Assembly: GCA_031761405.1 (NCBI GenBank)
Contig: JASEVX010000001.1
Coordinates: 108,853,403-108,917,402, forward strand
Direction of reading: 5' to 3'
DNA from: Serripes groenlandicus
Lineage: Eukaryota > Mollusca > Bivalvia > Cardiida > Cardiidae
DNA: 64,000 nt
The position numbers were made by a program, and so were the translations under genes. A model generated the notes under the pieces. It saw only the letters and a program-made list of their open reading frames with translations, did not search any database and was not told the DNA's origin. Within the stretch, counting starts at the first letter, position 1; each line of letters opens with the position of its first letter. Of this stretch, positions 43,777-55,232 are shown piece after piece.

Positions 43777-44780
43777 TTTTATGCCCCCGGAATCACCGAT
43801 TCGGTGGGCATCTAGTTTTTGGCCTGTCTGCACGTCTGTCTGCACAAAAAAAACTTTAACCTTGACCACTACTTTTGAACCATAACAGGTACGGCTACCA
43901 TATTTCACATGTGTATTCCTTGTGAGATGACCTTTTTGTCAGTACCAAATTTTTTGACCTTGCGACTTTGACCTAGATGTTGCCATTCTCAATTTTTTTT
44001 TTAACCTTGACCACTTCTTTTTGAACCATAACAAGTACGGCTACCATATCTCACATGTGTATTCCTTGTGACATGACCTTTCTGTCAGTACCAAATTTTT
44101 TGACCTTGCGACCTTGACCTTTGACCTAGATGTTGCCATTCTCGAAAAAAACTTTAACCTTGACCACTACTTTTGAACCATAACAGGTACGGCTACCATA
44201 TTTCACATGTGTATTCCTTGTGACATGACCTTTCTGTCAGTACCAAATTTTTTGACCTTGCGACCTTGACCTTTGACCTAGATGTTGCCATTCTCGAAAA
44301 AAACTTTAACCTTGACCACTTCTTTTGAACCATAACAGGTACGGCTACCATATTTCACATGTGTATTCCTTGTGACATGACCTTTCTGTCAGTACCAAAA
44401 TGTTTGACCTTGCGACCTTGACCTTTGACATAGATGTTGCCATTCTCGAAAAAACTTTAACCTTGACCACTTCTTTTGAACAATAACAGGTAAGGCTACC
44501 ATATTTCACATGTGTATTCCTTGTGACATGACCTTTCTGTCAGTACCAAAATGTTTGACCTTGCGACCTTGACCTTTGACATAGATGTTGCCATTCTCGA
44601 AAAAAACATTAACCTTGACCACTTCTTTTGAACCATAACAGGTAAGGCTACCATATTTCACATGTGTATTCCTTGTGACATGACCTTTCTGTCAGTACCA
44701 ACATTTTTGACCTTGCGACCTTGACCTTTGACCTAGATGTTGCCATTCGGGGGCATCAGTGTTTCACAAACACATCTTGT
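43777..44780 (+). repeat. Tandem repeat element, six units of about 150 bp
   Basis: Bounded by atgcccccggaa and ttcgggggcat, a short inverted repeat. Units contain ttaaccttgaccacttcttt, catatttcacatgtgtattc, cttgtgacatgacctttctg and gcgaccttgacctttgacc. Units 3-6 are nearly identical, suggesting recent amplification. Confidence 0.8.
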
Positions 44781-45394
44781 TTTTAGTCCCCTACCGGCGT
44801 GCCGAAGGGGACTATTAGGTTTGCACTCCGTCCGTCCGTCAGTCCATCTGTCAGTCAGTCAGTCAGTCAGTCAGTCCGGCAAATCAGTTTTCCGCACTTT
44901 TTTTCTACATGCTTTGAGGTATTGAGCTGAAATTTTGTATATGCCTTTGTAATCATGTGTCACAGATCAAGTTCGCGTTTCCTGGGATTTTGTCAATTTT
45001 TTAATGAGTAATGCCCCTTTTTGGACTTAGAATATTCGTTTTCCGCATTTTTTTTCTACATGCTTTGAGGTATTGAGCTGAAATTTTGTATATGCCTCTG
45101 TAATCATGTGTCACAGATCAAGTTTGCGTTTCATGGGATTTCGTCAATTTTTTTATGAGTTATGCCCCTTTTTGGACTTAGAATATTCGTTTTCCGCATT
45201 TTTTTTCTACATGCTTTGAGGTATTGAGCTGAAATTTTGTATATGCCTCTGTAATCATGTGTCACAGATCAAGTTTGCGTTTCATGGGATTTCGTCAATT
45301 TTTTTATGAGTTATGCCCCTTTCTGGACTTAGTGCAAACCGGTAGGGGACTATGGTATTGCTTGCAATCCAGTTACTTGTTTTATTTATTATTG
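44781..45394 (+). repeat. Tandem repeat element, three units of about 145 bp
   Basis: It opens agtcccctaccggcgtgccg and a gtcagtcagtcagtcagt microsatellite, then three units with ttctacatgctttgaggtat, gagctgaaattttgtatatg and gtgtcacagatcaagttt. It closes aaaccggtaggggactatgg. tagtcccctaccgg and ccggtaggggacta are inverted. Confidence 0.8.
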
Positions 45395-45530
45395 CCTTAT
45401 ATAAAAAGGCCTATAGTGAAAACTTAAAGAATCTAACCCTCCAAAAGTGTCAGGCCAATTTTCAAATAATTTTGTAGAAATGTTCCTTGGGTAACTCTCT
45501 ACCCAGTTAAAAAAAAAAGCTTGTTGAGGC
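45395..45530 (+). repeat. Dispersed repeat, resumed 3' part
   Basis: aaaagtgtcaggccaatttt, caaataattttgtagaaatg and ccttgggtaac continue the repeat broken at 43776. Confidence 0.65.
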
Positions 45531-45540
45531 CATATATCCT

Positions 45541-45849
45541 ATGCTTTGGCGCCTACAGTTATCAAATGCAGTTTTAAGATGCATCTTGGGCAGAGGGTAT
45601 GTCAGATATGAAAAAATTGAACCCATTTCAAAGATTGACATGGCCATTTTTTCAATGCTATCACAGCTAGAGTTCCCAAATTTGGGTTACTGTCACAATG
45701 ACATTAATGAAGATGCTTGTCTTGGCCATGTTTCATACATTATAACATTTAGAGTTATCAAATTCCCTGCATACATGCAGTTTGGGATGATGTTATATCA
45801 CAAACCAAACTTAGTTCACTATGAACTTGACCTTTTACCCTATTTATTT
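45541..45849 (+). pseudogene. Possible relic of an exon-A-like domain
   Basis: The open frame includes F-P-N-L-G-Y-C-H, then I-N-E-D-A-C-L-G, I-K-F-P-A-Y-M-Q-F and later L-V-H-Y-E-L-D, loosely following the exon-A order (P-x-x-x-x-C-H ... E-x-C-x-G ... Y-x-x-x). The C-C pair and splice sites in phase are not found. Chance similarity is quite possible. Confidence 0.2.
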
Positions 45850-46546
45850 TATAACATCAAATTTATAATGACACAACACTGTATTAAAAACAATTTATTC
45901 CCCTTAAAATAAGGGTTGCTATTTTTCAACATAATAACGTTATATCAATAGTGGATATATTATGGCCGCGAGAAAACAGATCAGCAGGGATTGCTTAAGG
46001 CATCAAGCATGTCTGTTTAAATTCATCCAGGCAAGAGAAGGTCAAGCATGTTTAATCCTATGCATTCAGAGCAAAGTACCCACGCAAAAACGCAACCATT
46101 TCTGCAAAATACGATGAAAGAGCAAAGCCACGCGATCATGGCTGCAAGCATGCAAAGTAACGCCACGCGATCATGGCTGCAAACATGCAAAGTTATGCCA
46201 CGCGATCATGGCTGCAAAGTAATGCCACGCAATCATGGCTACAAACATGCAAAGACACGCTATCACTGTTTTAACTGCAACTGCAAAATGCAAAGCTAGG
46301 AATTACCAAAACACTAGAGCAAAACCTAGTCGGACTATATGTGCAAAGCTAGATACCGTAACCCATATTATATAAATAATTTAGCCCAATGATTGTGGTT
46401 TGCCGTTCACTGAGGGTCTGAAGCCGTAGCAACAACGACATGTGACGGTTGGCCACAACCATTAACCCGAAAGTACGAATGCAATGTAAGGTTTATCCTT
46501 ACTTTCCTCATGCTTGACCAACCCTCACCTGGAAGAACTTTTTCGC
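45850..46546 (-). repeat. Direct repeat B2 (697 bp)
   Basis: It is nearly identical to 47392-48089 (one seen difference: ccgtaaccca vs ccgcaaccca). It includes short internal repeats of ccacgcgatcatggctgca. Confidence 0.9.
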
Positions 46547-47170
46547 TTATACACTTGAAAACTCGCGACAAAAAGAAAAAATATATAAAAAACAGATGAA
46601 CTAAAACAATTTACAAAGATCCTCCTGCAATATGAATTATAACACAAACTTTTTGTTCCCATGTTAAACAGTTTCTTATTCACAATATAATTAACCGCAC
46701 TGGTTTTGAATATGTTGATCGTTTAACACATCCTGAACTTGTACAAGTAACAGCTCTCCTTAAGGCGCTGGTTGGCACCTCTTTCTGGCGAAGTGGTAAT
46801 TAGATTGTAAGTCAATGTAAGTCCAACAATAGGCAATGAGCCAAGACGAGCACTGGTTGTATGTACACAGCATTGTAGTGGTGGTAAATCATTTCCATAG
46901 CAACCCTGTGACCATCGAACTGTTTATGTTGATTACGAATGTGTATCTTGAACTTCTGAAACATATAGAAAACAAAAAGAGCAGCAATCTTTCCTGATTA
47001 AAAATACAATAACTGGTGTCAGGAACAATACCATTGTTAAACAACTACATAATTCACAGCTATTATGCAAATTAATTCAAACTTAAACTTGGAGTATTTT
47101 TAACAACCTGTAGCATTTTTGATTACGAATTGAAACTGTGCAATACCTCATTTCTGGGTGGGTGGGCGGG
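46547..47170. other. Spacer between A2 and B2
   Basis: This 624 bp has no long ORF in either strand and no repeat shared with the window; it may be the residue of deleted element sequence. Confidence 0.4.
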
Positions 47171-47391
47171 ATTAAAATTAACAGGTGTGTCTTGAGAAAG
47201 ATTACAGGAAAAGGAAGTAGGATTTGTCATTGGTTCCCATTTCTAGTGTTTCCCAAGAATTACAACTGAGAGGGGTACCAGCCCTTGCTAGATTAAAGGT
47301 GAACCAAATGATTGGTTACCTGTAAACAAACTGAGAAAATTCTTGTAAAAATAAATGTCATTATTTTAAGTGTAACATAATGAGTATTATT
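47171..47391 (-). repeat. Direct repeat A2 (221 bp)
   Basis: It appears identical to 49552-49772, from attaaaattaacaggtgtg to cataatgagtattatt. Confidence 0.9.
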
Positions 47392-48089
47392 TTATAACAT
47401 CAAATTTATAATGACACAACACTGTATTAAAAACAATTTATTCCCCTTAAAATAAGGGTTGCTATTTTTCAACATAATAACGTTATATCAATAGTGGATA
47501 TATTATGGCCGCGAGAAAACAGATCAGCAGGGATTGCTTAAGGCATCAAGCATGTCTGTTTAAATTCATCCAGGCAAGAGAAGGTCAAGCATGTTTAATC
47601 CTATGCATTCAGAGCAAAGTACCCACGCAAAAACGCAACCATTTCTGCAAAATACGATGAAAGAGCAAAGCCACGCGATCATGGCTGCAAGCATGCAAAG
47701 TAACGCCACGCGATCATGGCTGCAAACATGCAAAGTTATGCCACGCGATCATGGCTGCAAAGTAATGCCACGCAATCATGGCTACAAACATGCAAAGACA
47801 CGCTATCACTGTTTTAACTGCAACTGCAAAATGCAAAGCTAGGAATTACCAAAACACTAGAGCAAAACCTAGTCGGACTATATGTGCAAAGCTAGATACC
47901 GCAACCCATATTATATAAATAATTTAGCCCAATGATTGTGGTTTGCCGTTCACTGAGGGTCTGAAGCCGTAGCAACAACGACATGTGACGGTTGGCCACA
48001 ACCATTAACCCGAAAGTACGAATGCAATGTAAGGTTTATCCTTACTTTCCTCATGCTTGACCAACCCTCACCTGGAAGAACTTTTTCGC
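47392..48089 (-). repeat. Direct repeat B1 (about 697 bp)
   Basis: This is the partner of 45850-46546. It abuts repeat A2 exactly at tattatt/ttataac. Confidence 0.9.
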
Positions 48090-48212
48090 CACAGAACTTA
48101 GAAAGGGTTAATGCTCCTTGAAGAAGTTCCCCCAAAAATTTCTACCAGATCTATATCTTTAATTGACCAGAGAAGCATTTAGAAGGATATCACGCAGTGA
48201 ATCCAGATTAAA

Positions 48213-48461
48213 TTATAGTCCCACTTGATCCAAATGAACCCCATCAATCCTAAAGAAGCCTTCATTTGCCTTAATATCAATAGACAACGACTCCTGAGGC
48301 CCAGTGTTTTTTACCAATTGCCTCCCAAGTCTATTGATTCGATGTCTCTTACTAATACTATCGATGGCTTGCCATGACTTTCCGCCTTGCCACACGCGAC
48401 GTGGTAAAATGTCAACCCAGATAAACTTGCTGTATGGAAAAGCTTCCCTAAGATATCTTAT
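48213..48461 (-). pseudogene. SGNH hydrolase C-terminal remnant
   Basis: The frame reads R-E-A-F-P-Y-S-K-F-I-W-V-D-I-L-P-R-R, then R-I-N-R-L-G and finally F-F-R-I-D-G-V-H-L-D-Q-V-G-L and a stop. D-G-V-H-L is the catalytic Asp/His block of SGNH/GDSL hydrolases. The N-terminal half with the nucleophile Ser is missing; a stop lies just upstream. Confidence 0.65.
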
Positions 48462-48467
48462 CCCTGT

Positions 48468-49473
48468 TTATGACATTGTGTTTTGGTTACAAAAAGGATG
48501 ACCTGTAGGTTTGTAGGGGGCAGGGGATGAATTTTGACTTTGAGGTGTTATGACGGGCAATCTAAGATTGTTACTGAAGCAATTTTGTCCTGGGTGAGCA
48601 CCCCCACATTTTGAGCATGCATGAGCAAACTTACAATTTGACCACTTGCACACATCAGTATTGAAGTCCCTACAAGTATATTGGAACTGATGGAATTGCG
48701 ATTTACCCGGTGTATTCTCACTCAGGTTTTTAACCTGCATACACCTCCACCACAAATCGTTATTAATTTGTGACCAAGGTGTAGGGTTCAAGGCCTGGCG
48801 TAGCCTAAACTGCTCGTCATAAACCCTCCAGGATTCCCCCCCCCCGATTTTGTGCACATTCACGAATATTGTACATGTAATGCAGCATCTCATTCGTTTT
48901 CCCAGGATTAGCGGTCAAGTAAATTGAAGTATAAATAACGAAAGCATCTGTCCACTTTTCAATGGTTGTTATTTTTTCTTTGCACTCCCGCTGGCGTGCT
49001 TCGATTTGGCCATCAACCGATAATTTAAGGATACTGCCGCTGCAAAATTCTTTAATTTCAATTGCCCCCTTCAACAATAAAGCAAGATTTATGTATTCTC
49101 CCTGACAGATTTGAAGCTTAAGGGATGTTGGAATATGTGCTGCCAGGTCATCATTAGCTAGTCTTATAGCTGATATTTGGCCATTTGCCCGGGTCAGGCT
49201 TGTTTGGTTTGCTGGCAATAGACTTGTTAACTGCGAACTTTGCGAATATTCATGTTGGTTGCAAGGTTCATTCAAATGTGCCACATTATTTACCAATTCA
49301 GAACCGCCACCACACCCGGTACTTGGGACACTATTAGAAGCTCTAATTATCTCCTCAAAATCAATAACATTTGAAGAAGTGATTTTGCCCTCACCTGGCC
49401 CTGTTTGTTGAGGATTTTCCAATTCTGCATCAACCTCTGCTAACCTCCTGCGCTTTGTACCTCTTCTAGGCAT
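48468..49473 (-). pseudogene. Gag-like ORF with zinc finger, frameshifted
   Basis: The first frame (49473 to about 48840) starts M-P-R-R-G-T-K-R-R-R. The second frame (about 48840 to 48468) has W-R-V-Y-D-E-Q-F-R-L-R-Q-A then a Cys/His cluster C-x5-C... (F-N-T-D-V-C-K-W-S-N-C-K-F-A-H-A-C-S-K-C-G-G and H-P-G-Q-N-C). The two frames meet at a run of ten C (48836-48845), where one or two bases were gained or lost. It probably bound nucleic acid. Confidence 0.65.
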
Positions 49474-49551
49474 GTTAAGGTACTGTATTGATGAACCTCA
49501 AAACTTAAAAGGCTTTAAAAACTTCAAGATGATTAAGATACACAAACTCCA

Positions 49552-49772
49552 ATTAAAATTAACAGGTGTGTCTTGAGAAAGATTACAGGAAAAGGAAGTA
49601 GGATTTGTCATTGGTTCCCATTTCTAGTGTTTCCCAAGAATTACAACTGAGAGGGGTACCAGCCCTTGCTAGATTAAAGGTGAACCAAATGATTGGTTAC
49701 CTGTAAACAAACTGAGAAAATTCTTGTAAAAATAAATGTCATTATTTTAAGTGTAACATAATGAGTATTATT
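49552..49772 (-). repeat. Direct repeat A1 (221 bp)
   Basis: This is the partner of 47171-47391; it marks the 5' end of the element on the minus strand. Confidence 0.9.
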
Positions 49773-50033
49773 GGTAGTTTTAGGTCTGTTTTTAATGTGA
49801 TTGTGTTATGTCTTACAAGTGGTGACTATGGATTAATGGATTGTCTACAATTATGTTTCTTTTTCAAATGAAAAACTTTTTATGTACTTTTGGGTTGTCT
49901 GTAAAGCAGACTGAGACCTAGGGATCGCATCTCCATTTTCTGTCAGCCATGTTTTGACTGGTTTTAGGATGTGGACATTAAAAGGTGAACTGGTGCTAAA
50001 TGGTTAAATAGTTGTGAGAATTATTTTTTACAG

Positions 50034-50188
50034 ATTTAGCATATATAACCTTGAAGCAGAGAGAGAGATCATTTTGAACCTAGCCTTACATGTGTGCCTG
50101 GAGGATAAAGACTGTGAGCTTGTGCTAGTGCTGTTCACGGATCAGAGAATTCCAAAAGTTCAATGTTCCTGGGATGCTGTTTTATCAG
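50034..50188 (+). CDS. Exon C6 (module 6)
   Basis: The acceptor is tttacag and the donor gtgagc; phase 2 to 1. It has L-A-L-H-V-C-L-E-D-K-D-C and I-P-K-V-Q-C-S-W. The 6.5-kb intron before it holds tandem repeats and the Ngaro-like element. Confidence 0.88.
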
Positions 50189-50273
50189 GTGAGCTTGCTG
50201 ACTTTGAGCTCTAATACAGGAGTACCACTCTTTGCAGATTTGCATACACACACACTTATTGTATTGTCTGCTT

Positions 50274-50420
50274 TTAACCCTTTCCCTCATATAGACGCTT
50301 TCTGGCGCCTCTGCAGCAGACGGCTTTTTAAAAACATAGTGACAAAAGAAGAAATTGCTCAAAACGAGATGTTTTTCAAAGTCGTCTGCTGCAGATTTGT
50401 TGTATGTGGGAAAGGGTTAA
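50274..50420 (-). mobile_element. TTAA MITE, reverse, centre deleted
   Basis: Both TTAA ends are present; the arm after gctcaaaacgag is missing, giving 147 bp. Confidence 0.75.
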
Positions 50421-50454
50421 CTTATATATGTGTATATTGACTGTAAACCAGTCC

Positions 50455-50600
50455 CCTACAATACAGTCCACCATGCATTTGGTTTGTTTCGACAGTATTT
50501 TGGTTATATTGCAGCACTTTCTTGGTAAATTACCAGAACTATGGGTGTTATTTATCCTGACAGATGCACCAGTTGTTATGCTACCCCAACAACCCTGAGC
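50455..50600 (-). mobile_element. Diverged SINE body (reverse)
   Basis: In reverse, aactggtgcatctgtcagga, ttctggtaatttaccaagaa and gtgctgcaatataaccaaaa align with the SINE body at 33590-33690. No promoter boxes. Confidence 0.4.
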
Positions 50601-50629
50601 ACCAAGGAGGGAAACCATTACTACCATTA

Positions 50630-50797
50630 TTAACCCTTTCCCTCATACAGACGCTTTCTGACGCCTCTGCAGCAGACGTCTTTATGAAAACATAGGGACA
50701 AAAGAAGAAATTGCTCAAAACAAGCAATTTCTCCTTTTGCCACAATGTTTTCCACTTTTAGTCATAGGTTATCCATTCAATTATAGAGATTTTCCAT
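50630..50797 (-). mobile_element. TTAA MITE, reverse, truncated by a repeat
   Basis: Left end and centre are intact (attgctcaaaacaagcaatt); it is cut at gattttccatttttagctca, where the next repeat begins. Confidence 0.75.
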
Positions 50798-52530
50798 TTT
50801 TAGCTCACCTGTGCACAAAGTGCAAGGTGAGCTTTTGTGATCGCTCACCGTCCGTCGTCCGTCGTCGTCCGTCGTCCGTCGTCGTCCGTCGTCGTCCGTC
50901 CGTTCACATTATCCTACAAACGACTTCTCCTCCTTAACCAATTAACCAAATTCAAAATAATTTTACAGGAATGTTCCTTGGGTGGATCACTTTCAAAATT
51001 GTTCAAAGAATTCTATTCCATGCAGAACTTTGGCTGCCACGCCAACAAAAAAGGGGAAATTAACCAAAAATTAAAAAATCTTCTTGTCCAAAAGTACTGG
51101 TCCGATTTGAAAATTATTTTGCACAAATATTTCCGATCCATTGAAAAACATGGCCGCAAGGGGAGGGGCGGAGCTTTTTAGCTCACCTGAGCTTTGCTCA
51201 AGGTGAGTTATTGTGATCGCCTTTTGTCCGGCGTCCGTCGTCCATCGTCCATCGTGCATCGTGCGTCGTGCGTCAACTTCTTCTCCTCAGTAACCAATGG
51301 GTCAATTGGGATGAAACTTCACAGAAAGTATCCTCTCAATGGCCTCACCAGATTTCCTTCAAATTTTTGGGATCCATGCATAATTCTGGTTTCCATGGCA
51401 ACGAAATGAAAAAAACTTAAAAATTCTTCTTCTCCCAAACTGGTTGGCAGATTTTTGCAAATAATTTTGTAGAAATGTTCCTTGGATGATCCTCTGTCAG
51501 ATTCCTTCAAGCCATGTTGATTTGTCGAAAAACATGGCCGCCAGGGGGGCGGGCTATTTTGCCTTATATGGCTATAGTGAAAACTTAAAAAATCTTCTTC
51601 TCCCAAACTGGTTGGCAGATTTTCAAATAATTTTGTAGAAATGCTCATTGGATGACCCTCTATCAGATTCCTTCAAGCCATGTTGATTGGTCAAAAAACA
51701 TGGCTGCCAGGGGGCGGGGCTATTTTGCCTTATATGGCTATAGTGAAAACTTAAAAAATCTTCTCCTCCGAATGTGTCAGGCCGATTTTCAAATAATTTT
51801 GTAGAAATGTTCCTTGGATGACCCTCTATCAAATTCCTTCAAGCCATGTTGATTGGTAAAAAAACATGGACGCCAGGGGGTGCGGGTCTATTTTGCCTTA
51901 TATGGCTATAGTGAAAACTTAAAAAATCTTCTCCATTGAAAGTGTCAGGCCGATTTTCAAAAACTTTTGTAGAAATGTTCCTTAGGTGACCCTCTATCAG
52001 ATTCCTTAAAACCATGTTGATTAGTCGAAAAACATGTCCGCCACAGGATGGGGCTATTTTGCCTTATATGGCTTTAGTGAAAACTTAAAAAATCTTCTCC
52101 TCCGAAAGTGTTTGGCCGATTTTCAAATATTTTTTGTAGAAATATTGCTAGGGTGACCCTATCAGATTCCTTCAAGCCATATTGATTGGTCAAAAAACTA
52201 TGGCCGCCAGGGGGCGGGGCTTATATGGCTAAAGTGAAAAAAACAAAATCAGGTGAGCGATCCAGGGCCATCATGGCCCCCTTGTTTATGATCCCTGGGT
52301 AAACAAACCTGTACTACGCTAGTAAATGTGCCTTGTCGAAGAGGGCTCCACCATGACCGCTGCTGCGATTTGGACAACAGGTTAAGAGTGGGAATCCTGG
52401 ACAAATGCTGTGAAAGTTTATATTTTTTAAGCATAAGCCAAGTTGATTGGTCGGAAACTATGGCCGCCAGGGGGCGGGGCTTATATAGCTAAAGTAAAAA
52501 AAAAAAATCAGGTGAGCGATTCCAGGGCCA
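50798..52530 (+). repeat. Dispersed repeat copies with about 165-bp units
   Basis: Two nested starts (agctcacctgtgcacaaagt at 50801; agctcacctgagctttgctc at 51180) are each followed by gtccgtcgtc runs, then seven units with aacatggccgccaggggg and cttatatggctatagtgaaa. Two ends (ggtgagcgatccagggccat at 52253; ggtgagcgattccagggcca at 52511) match. Same family as 17938-19175. Confidence 0.8.
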
Positions 52531-54020
52531 TCATGGCCCTCTTGTTTTCCTTATATGTGCATTGTTAAAACTTTAAAAATCTTCTTGTCCAAAAGTACTG
52601 GCCCGCTTTTGTAAATCATTTTGCACAAATGTTCCTTGGGGCACCCTTTACCAAGATTGTTCAAATATTTCCGATCCGTTGAAAAACATGGCCGCCAGAT
52701 GGCGGAGCTTGTTTTCCTTATATGTGCATTGTTAAAACTTTAAAAATCTTCTTGTCCAAAAGTAATGGCCCAATTTGAAAATTATTTTGCACAAATGTTC
52801 CTTGGGGCACCCTTTGACAAGATTGTTCAAATATTACCGATCCGTTTGAAAAACATGGTCGCCAGGGAGCGGAGGTTGTTCATAGACTCATATAGGGAAA
52901 AACCTTTAAAAATCTTCTTGTCTAAGAGAAGAGCGCCCAGGCCTTTGATATTTGGTATGTAGCATCGTCTAGTGGACCTCTACCAAGATTGTTCAAATTA
53001 TAGCCCTGGGGTAAAAAATTACCCCATCCCGGGGGTCACTTGTTTTACATATACTCATAAAGGGGAAAAACTTAAAAAATCTTCTTGTCTAAGAGTAGAG
53101 GGCCCAGGCCTTTAATATTTGGTATGTAGCATCATCTAGTGGACCTCGACCAAGTTTGTTCAAATTATAGCCCTGGGGTCAAAAAATTACCCCATCCCGG
53201 GGGTCATATGTTTTACATATACTCATATAAGGGAAAAACTTAAAAAAAAATCTTCTTGTCTGAAAGTAGAGGGCCAAGGCCTTTGATATTTGGTATGTAG
53301 CATCATCTAGTGGACCTCTACCAAGATTGTTCAAATTATAGCCATGGGGTCAAAAATGACCCCTTCCCTGGGGGTCACTTGTTTCACATAGACTTGTATA
53401 GGGGAAAAACTTAAAAAATATTTCTTGTCTAAAAGTAGAGGGCCCAGGCCTTCGATATTGGGTATGTTGCATCATCTAGTGGACCTCTACCAAGATTGTT
53501 CAAATTATAGCCCTTTGGTCAAAATTACCCGTCCCTGGGGGTCACTTGTTTTACATAGACTCATAAAGGGAAAATAATTAAAAAATCATCTTGTCTAAAG
53601 GTAGAAGGCCCAGGCCTTTGATATTTGGTATGTAGCGTCATCTAGTGGACCCCTATCAAGATTGTTCAAATTATAGCCCTGGGGTCAAAAATGGCCCCAC
53701 CCGGGTCACTTGTTTTACATATACTCGTATAGGGAAAAACTTTAAAAATCTTGTCTAAAAGTTTAATATTTGAAATCTAACTTCATCTAGTGGACTTCTA
53801 CCAAGATTGTTCAAATTATTATAGCCCTGGTGTCAAACATGGCTCCACCCTGGGGATCACTTGTTTTACATAGACTTCAAATTATTTTGATAGGATGATA
53901 AACATGGCCACCAGGGGGTGTTGCTTGTTTTCAATATATATGTATAGACAAAGAACAATGAAAACTTTTTAAGTTTGATTAAATCAGGTGAGCGATATAG
54001 GACCATCATGGTCCTCTTGT
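52531..54020 (+). repeat. Related dispersed repeat, second subfamily
   Basis: About eight units contain aaaaatcttcttgtc, ggcctttgatatttggtatg, tagcatcatctagtggac, ctctaccaagattgttcaaa and attatagccctggggtca. It ends aggtgagcgatataggacca and atggtcctcttg. Confidence 0.75.
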
Positions 54021-54164
54021 TTGACAAAATATGTTCAAAGATACAGAAAATCTTTATAAATAAAAGTATAATTATTTAATCGAGTTGAAAACATTATGAC
54101 AATAGGAGAAATTGCTTCTGTCTTCTGCTGAGGCATCAGAAAGTGTCTGTATGTGGGAAAGGGT
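54021..54164 (+). mobile_element. TTAA MITE, forward, 5' truncated
   Basis: From aaaatatgttcaaagatac to gtctgtatgtgggaaaggg; the left end was lost where it meets the repeat before it. Confidence 0.65.
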
Positions 54165-54221
54165 AAGTGTATTTGGTACCAGTTTTTGTCAGTTGCATCA
54201 CTTTGTTTTTATTATATTTAG

Positions 54222-54392
54222 AGTTCAACCTAGAGGAATTCTTGGCTGATGCTGGAATGGCAGCAGGAGAGTTGGCTCTAGAAACAGCTTCTGATAAACT
54301 CTTGGAGAGATTGGGCGTTTTGAAGTACATGACTGATGACCAGTGTGTTATAGAAGTAAACAACATGAAAATAAAGAATGGCTGGTACAATG
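54222..54392 (+). CDS. Exon D6 (module 6)
   Basis: The acceptor is atttag and the donor gtatga; phase 1 to 1. It encodes F-N-L-E-E-F-L-A-D-A-G ... L-E-R-L-G-V-L-K-Y-M with D-Q-C-V, closing N-G-W-Y-N. Confidence 0.87.
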
Positions 54393-54467
54393 GTATGATT
54401 TTTGTCTAAATTTATAGTCTTATATATGCTTGTGAGTGTAATCAGGTGCGTATGACAACTTTTTGAC

Positions 54468-54676
54468 ATACAACAAATCTCCAGGAAATTACTTCGAAAA
54501 CATCTGGGAAAAATTATTAAAATAACCTCTTTAAATGGTGTAATGATTAAATAGTTTTGTAAACACCATTCAAAATGGACAATGTTCATTATGAGCAATT
54601 CTTCCTTTTGTCATTGTGGTCTTATATGTGGTCTGTTGCAGATGCATCAAAACTTGTCTGCTAGTTGGTAAGGATC
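54468..54676 (+). mobile_element. TTAA MITE, diverged forward copy
   Basis: acatacaacaaatctccagg and the centre gttcattatgagcaattctt identify it; both ends are eroded. Confidence 0.55.
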
Positions 54677-54896
54677 AATGGGACTCATACTTACTGCTTG
54701 AGAAAAGTTTTGGACAGAACTCCTTGAAATGAATGTAGAACAACTAGGTGGGGAATATGAGGAATCTTATAAGAACTTTTGTGTTGGTGATCAAAACAGA
54801 ATACATTGACGAACCTTCAGAATATTTCATACTGACCTCAATTTCAAAACATTAATTGGTTTATTTTCTTATTGGAAAAGGTAAACATGTTACATG

Positions 54897-55131
54897 TTAA
54901 CCTTTTCCCACATACAATCAATTTGCAGCAGACGACATTATCAAACAAATTATCAGGTCCAAAATAAAGACAATCTCTATAAATGATAGTAGGATTATTG
55001 AATAAAGTTGAAATCATTATGACAAATGGAGAAATTGCTCATTATGAGCAATTTCATCATTTGCCACTACGATTTCAAAAGTTGTCTGCTTCAGAGGCGT
55101 CAGAAAGCGTCTACATGATGGAAAAGGGTGA
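54897..55131 (+). mobile_element. TTAA MITE, forward copy
   Basis: Left end ttaaccttttcccacataca, perfect centre gaaattgctcattatgagca, right end gcgtctacatgatggaaaag. Confidence 0.78.
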
Positions 55132-55232
55132 AATGTGTATTAGATGTTGTTATATAAATATAAATACTGTTGATCTACAATGTTAGCCACATAGTACAAG
55201 AGGACTCTAAAGTTATGGTTTACTTATTTCAG

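Larger units (their letters stand above)
45850..49772 (-). mobile_element. Ngaro-like element with split direct repeats, internally deleted
   Basis: On the minus strand the order is A1 (49772-49552), gag-like ORF, SGNH remnant, B1 (48089-47392), A2 (47391-47171), a 624-bp spacer, B2 (46546-45850). A1/A2 (221 bp) and B1/B2 (697 bp) are near-identical direct repeats. The A1-ORF-B1-A2-B2 layout and an SGNH hydrolase ORF are known for Ngaro retrotransposons. RT, RNase H and recombinase are missing. Two adjacent deleted copies is the alternative reading. Confidence 0.6.

Noticed and set aside
46048..46299. An 83-codon + frame repeated identically at 47591-47842
   Set aside because: It is identical because it lies in the duplicated B repeats; its content is just short catggctgca repeats.
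48213..48461. A host hydrolase gene
   Set aside because: Only the C-terminal half of the SGNH fold is present, inside a direct-repeat-bounded mobile element, beside a gag-like ORF.
51319..51832. Minus-strand frames with repeated S-T-K-L-F-E-N and H-G-L-K-E-S-D-R-G-S
   Set aside because: These come from the 165-bp repeat units of a dispersed repeat; stops vary between units and copies.
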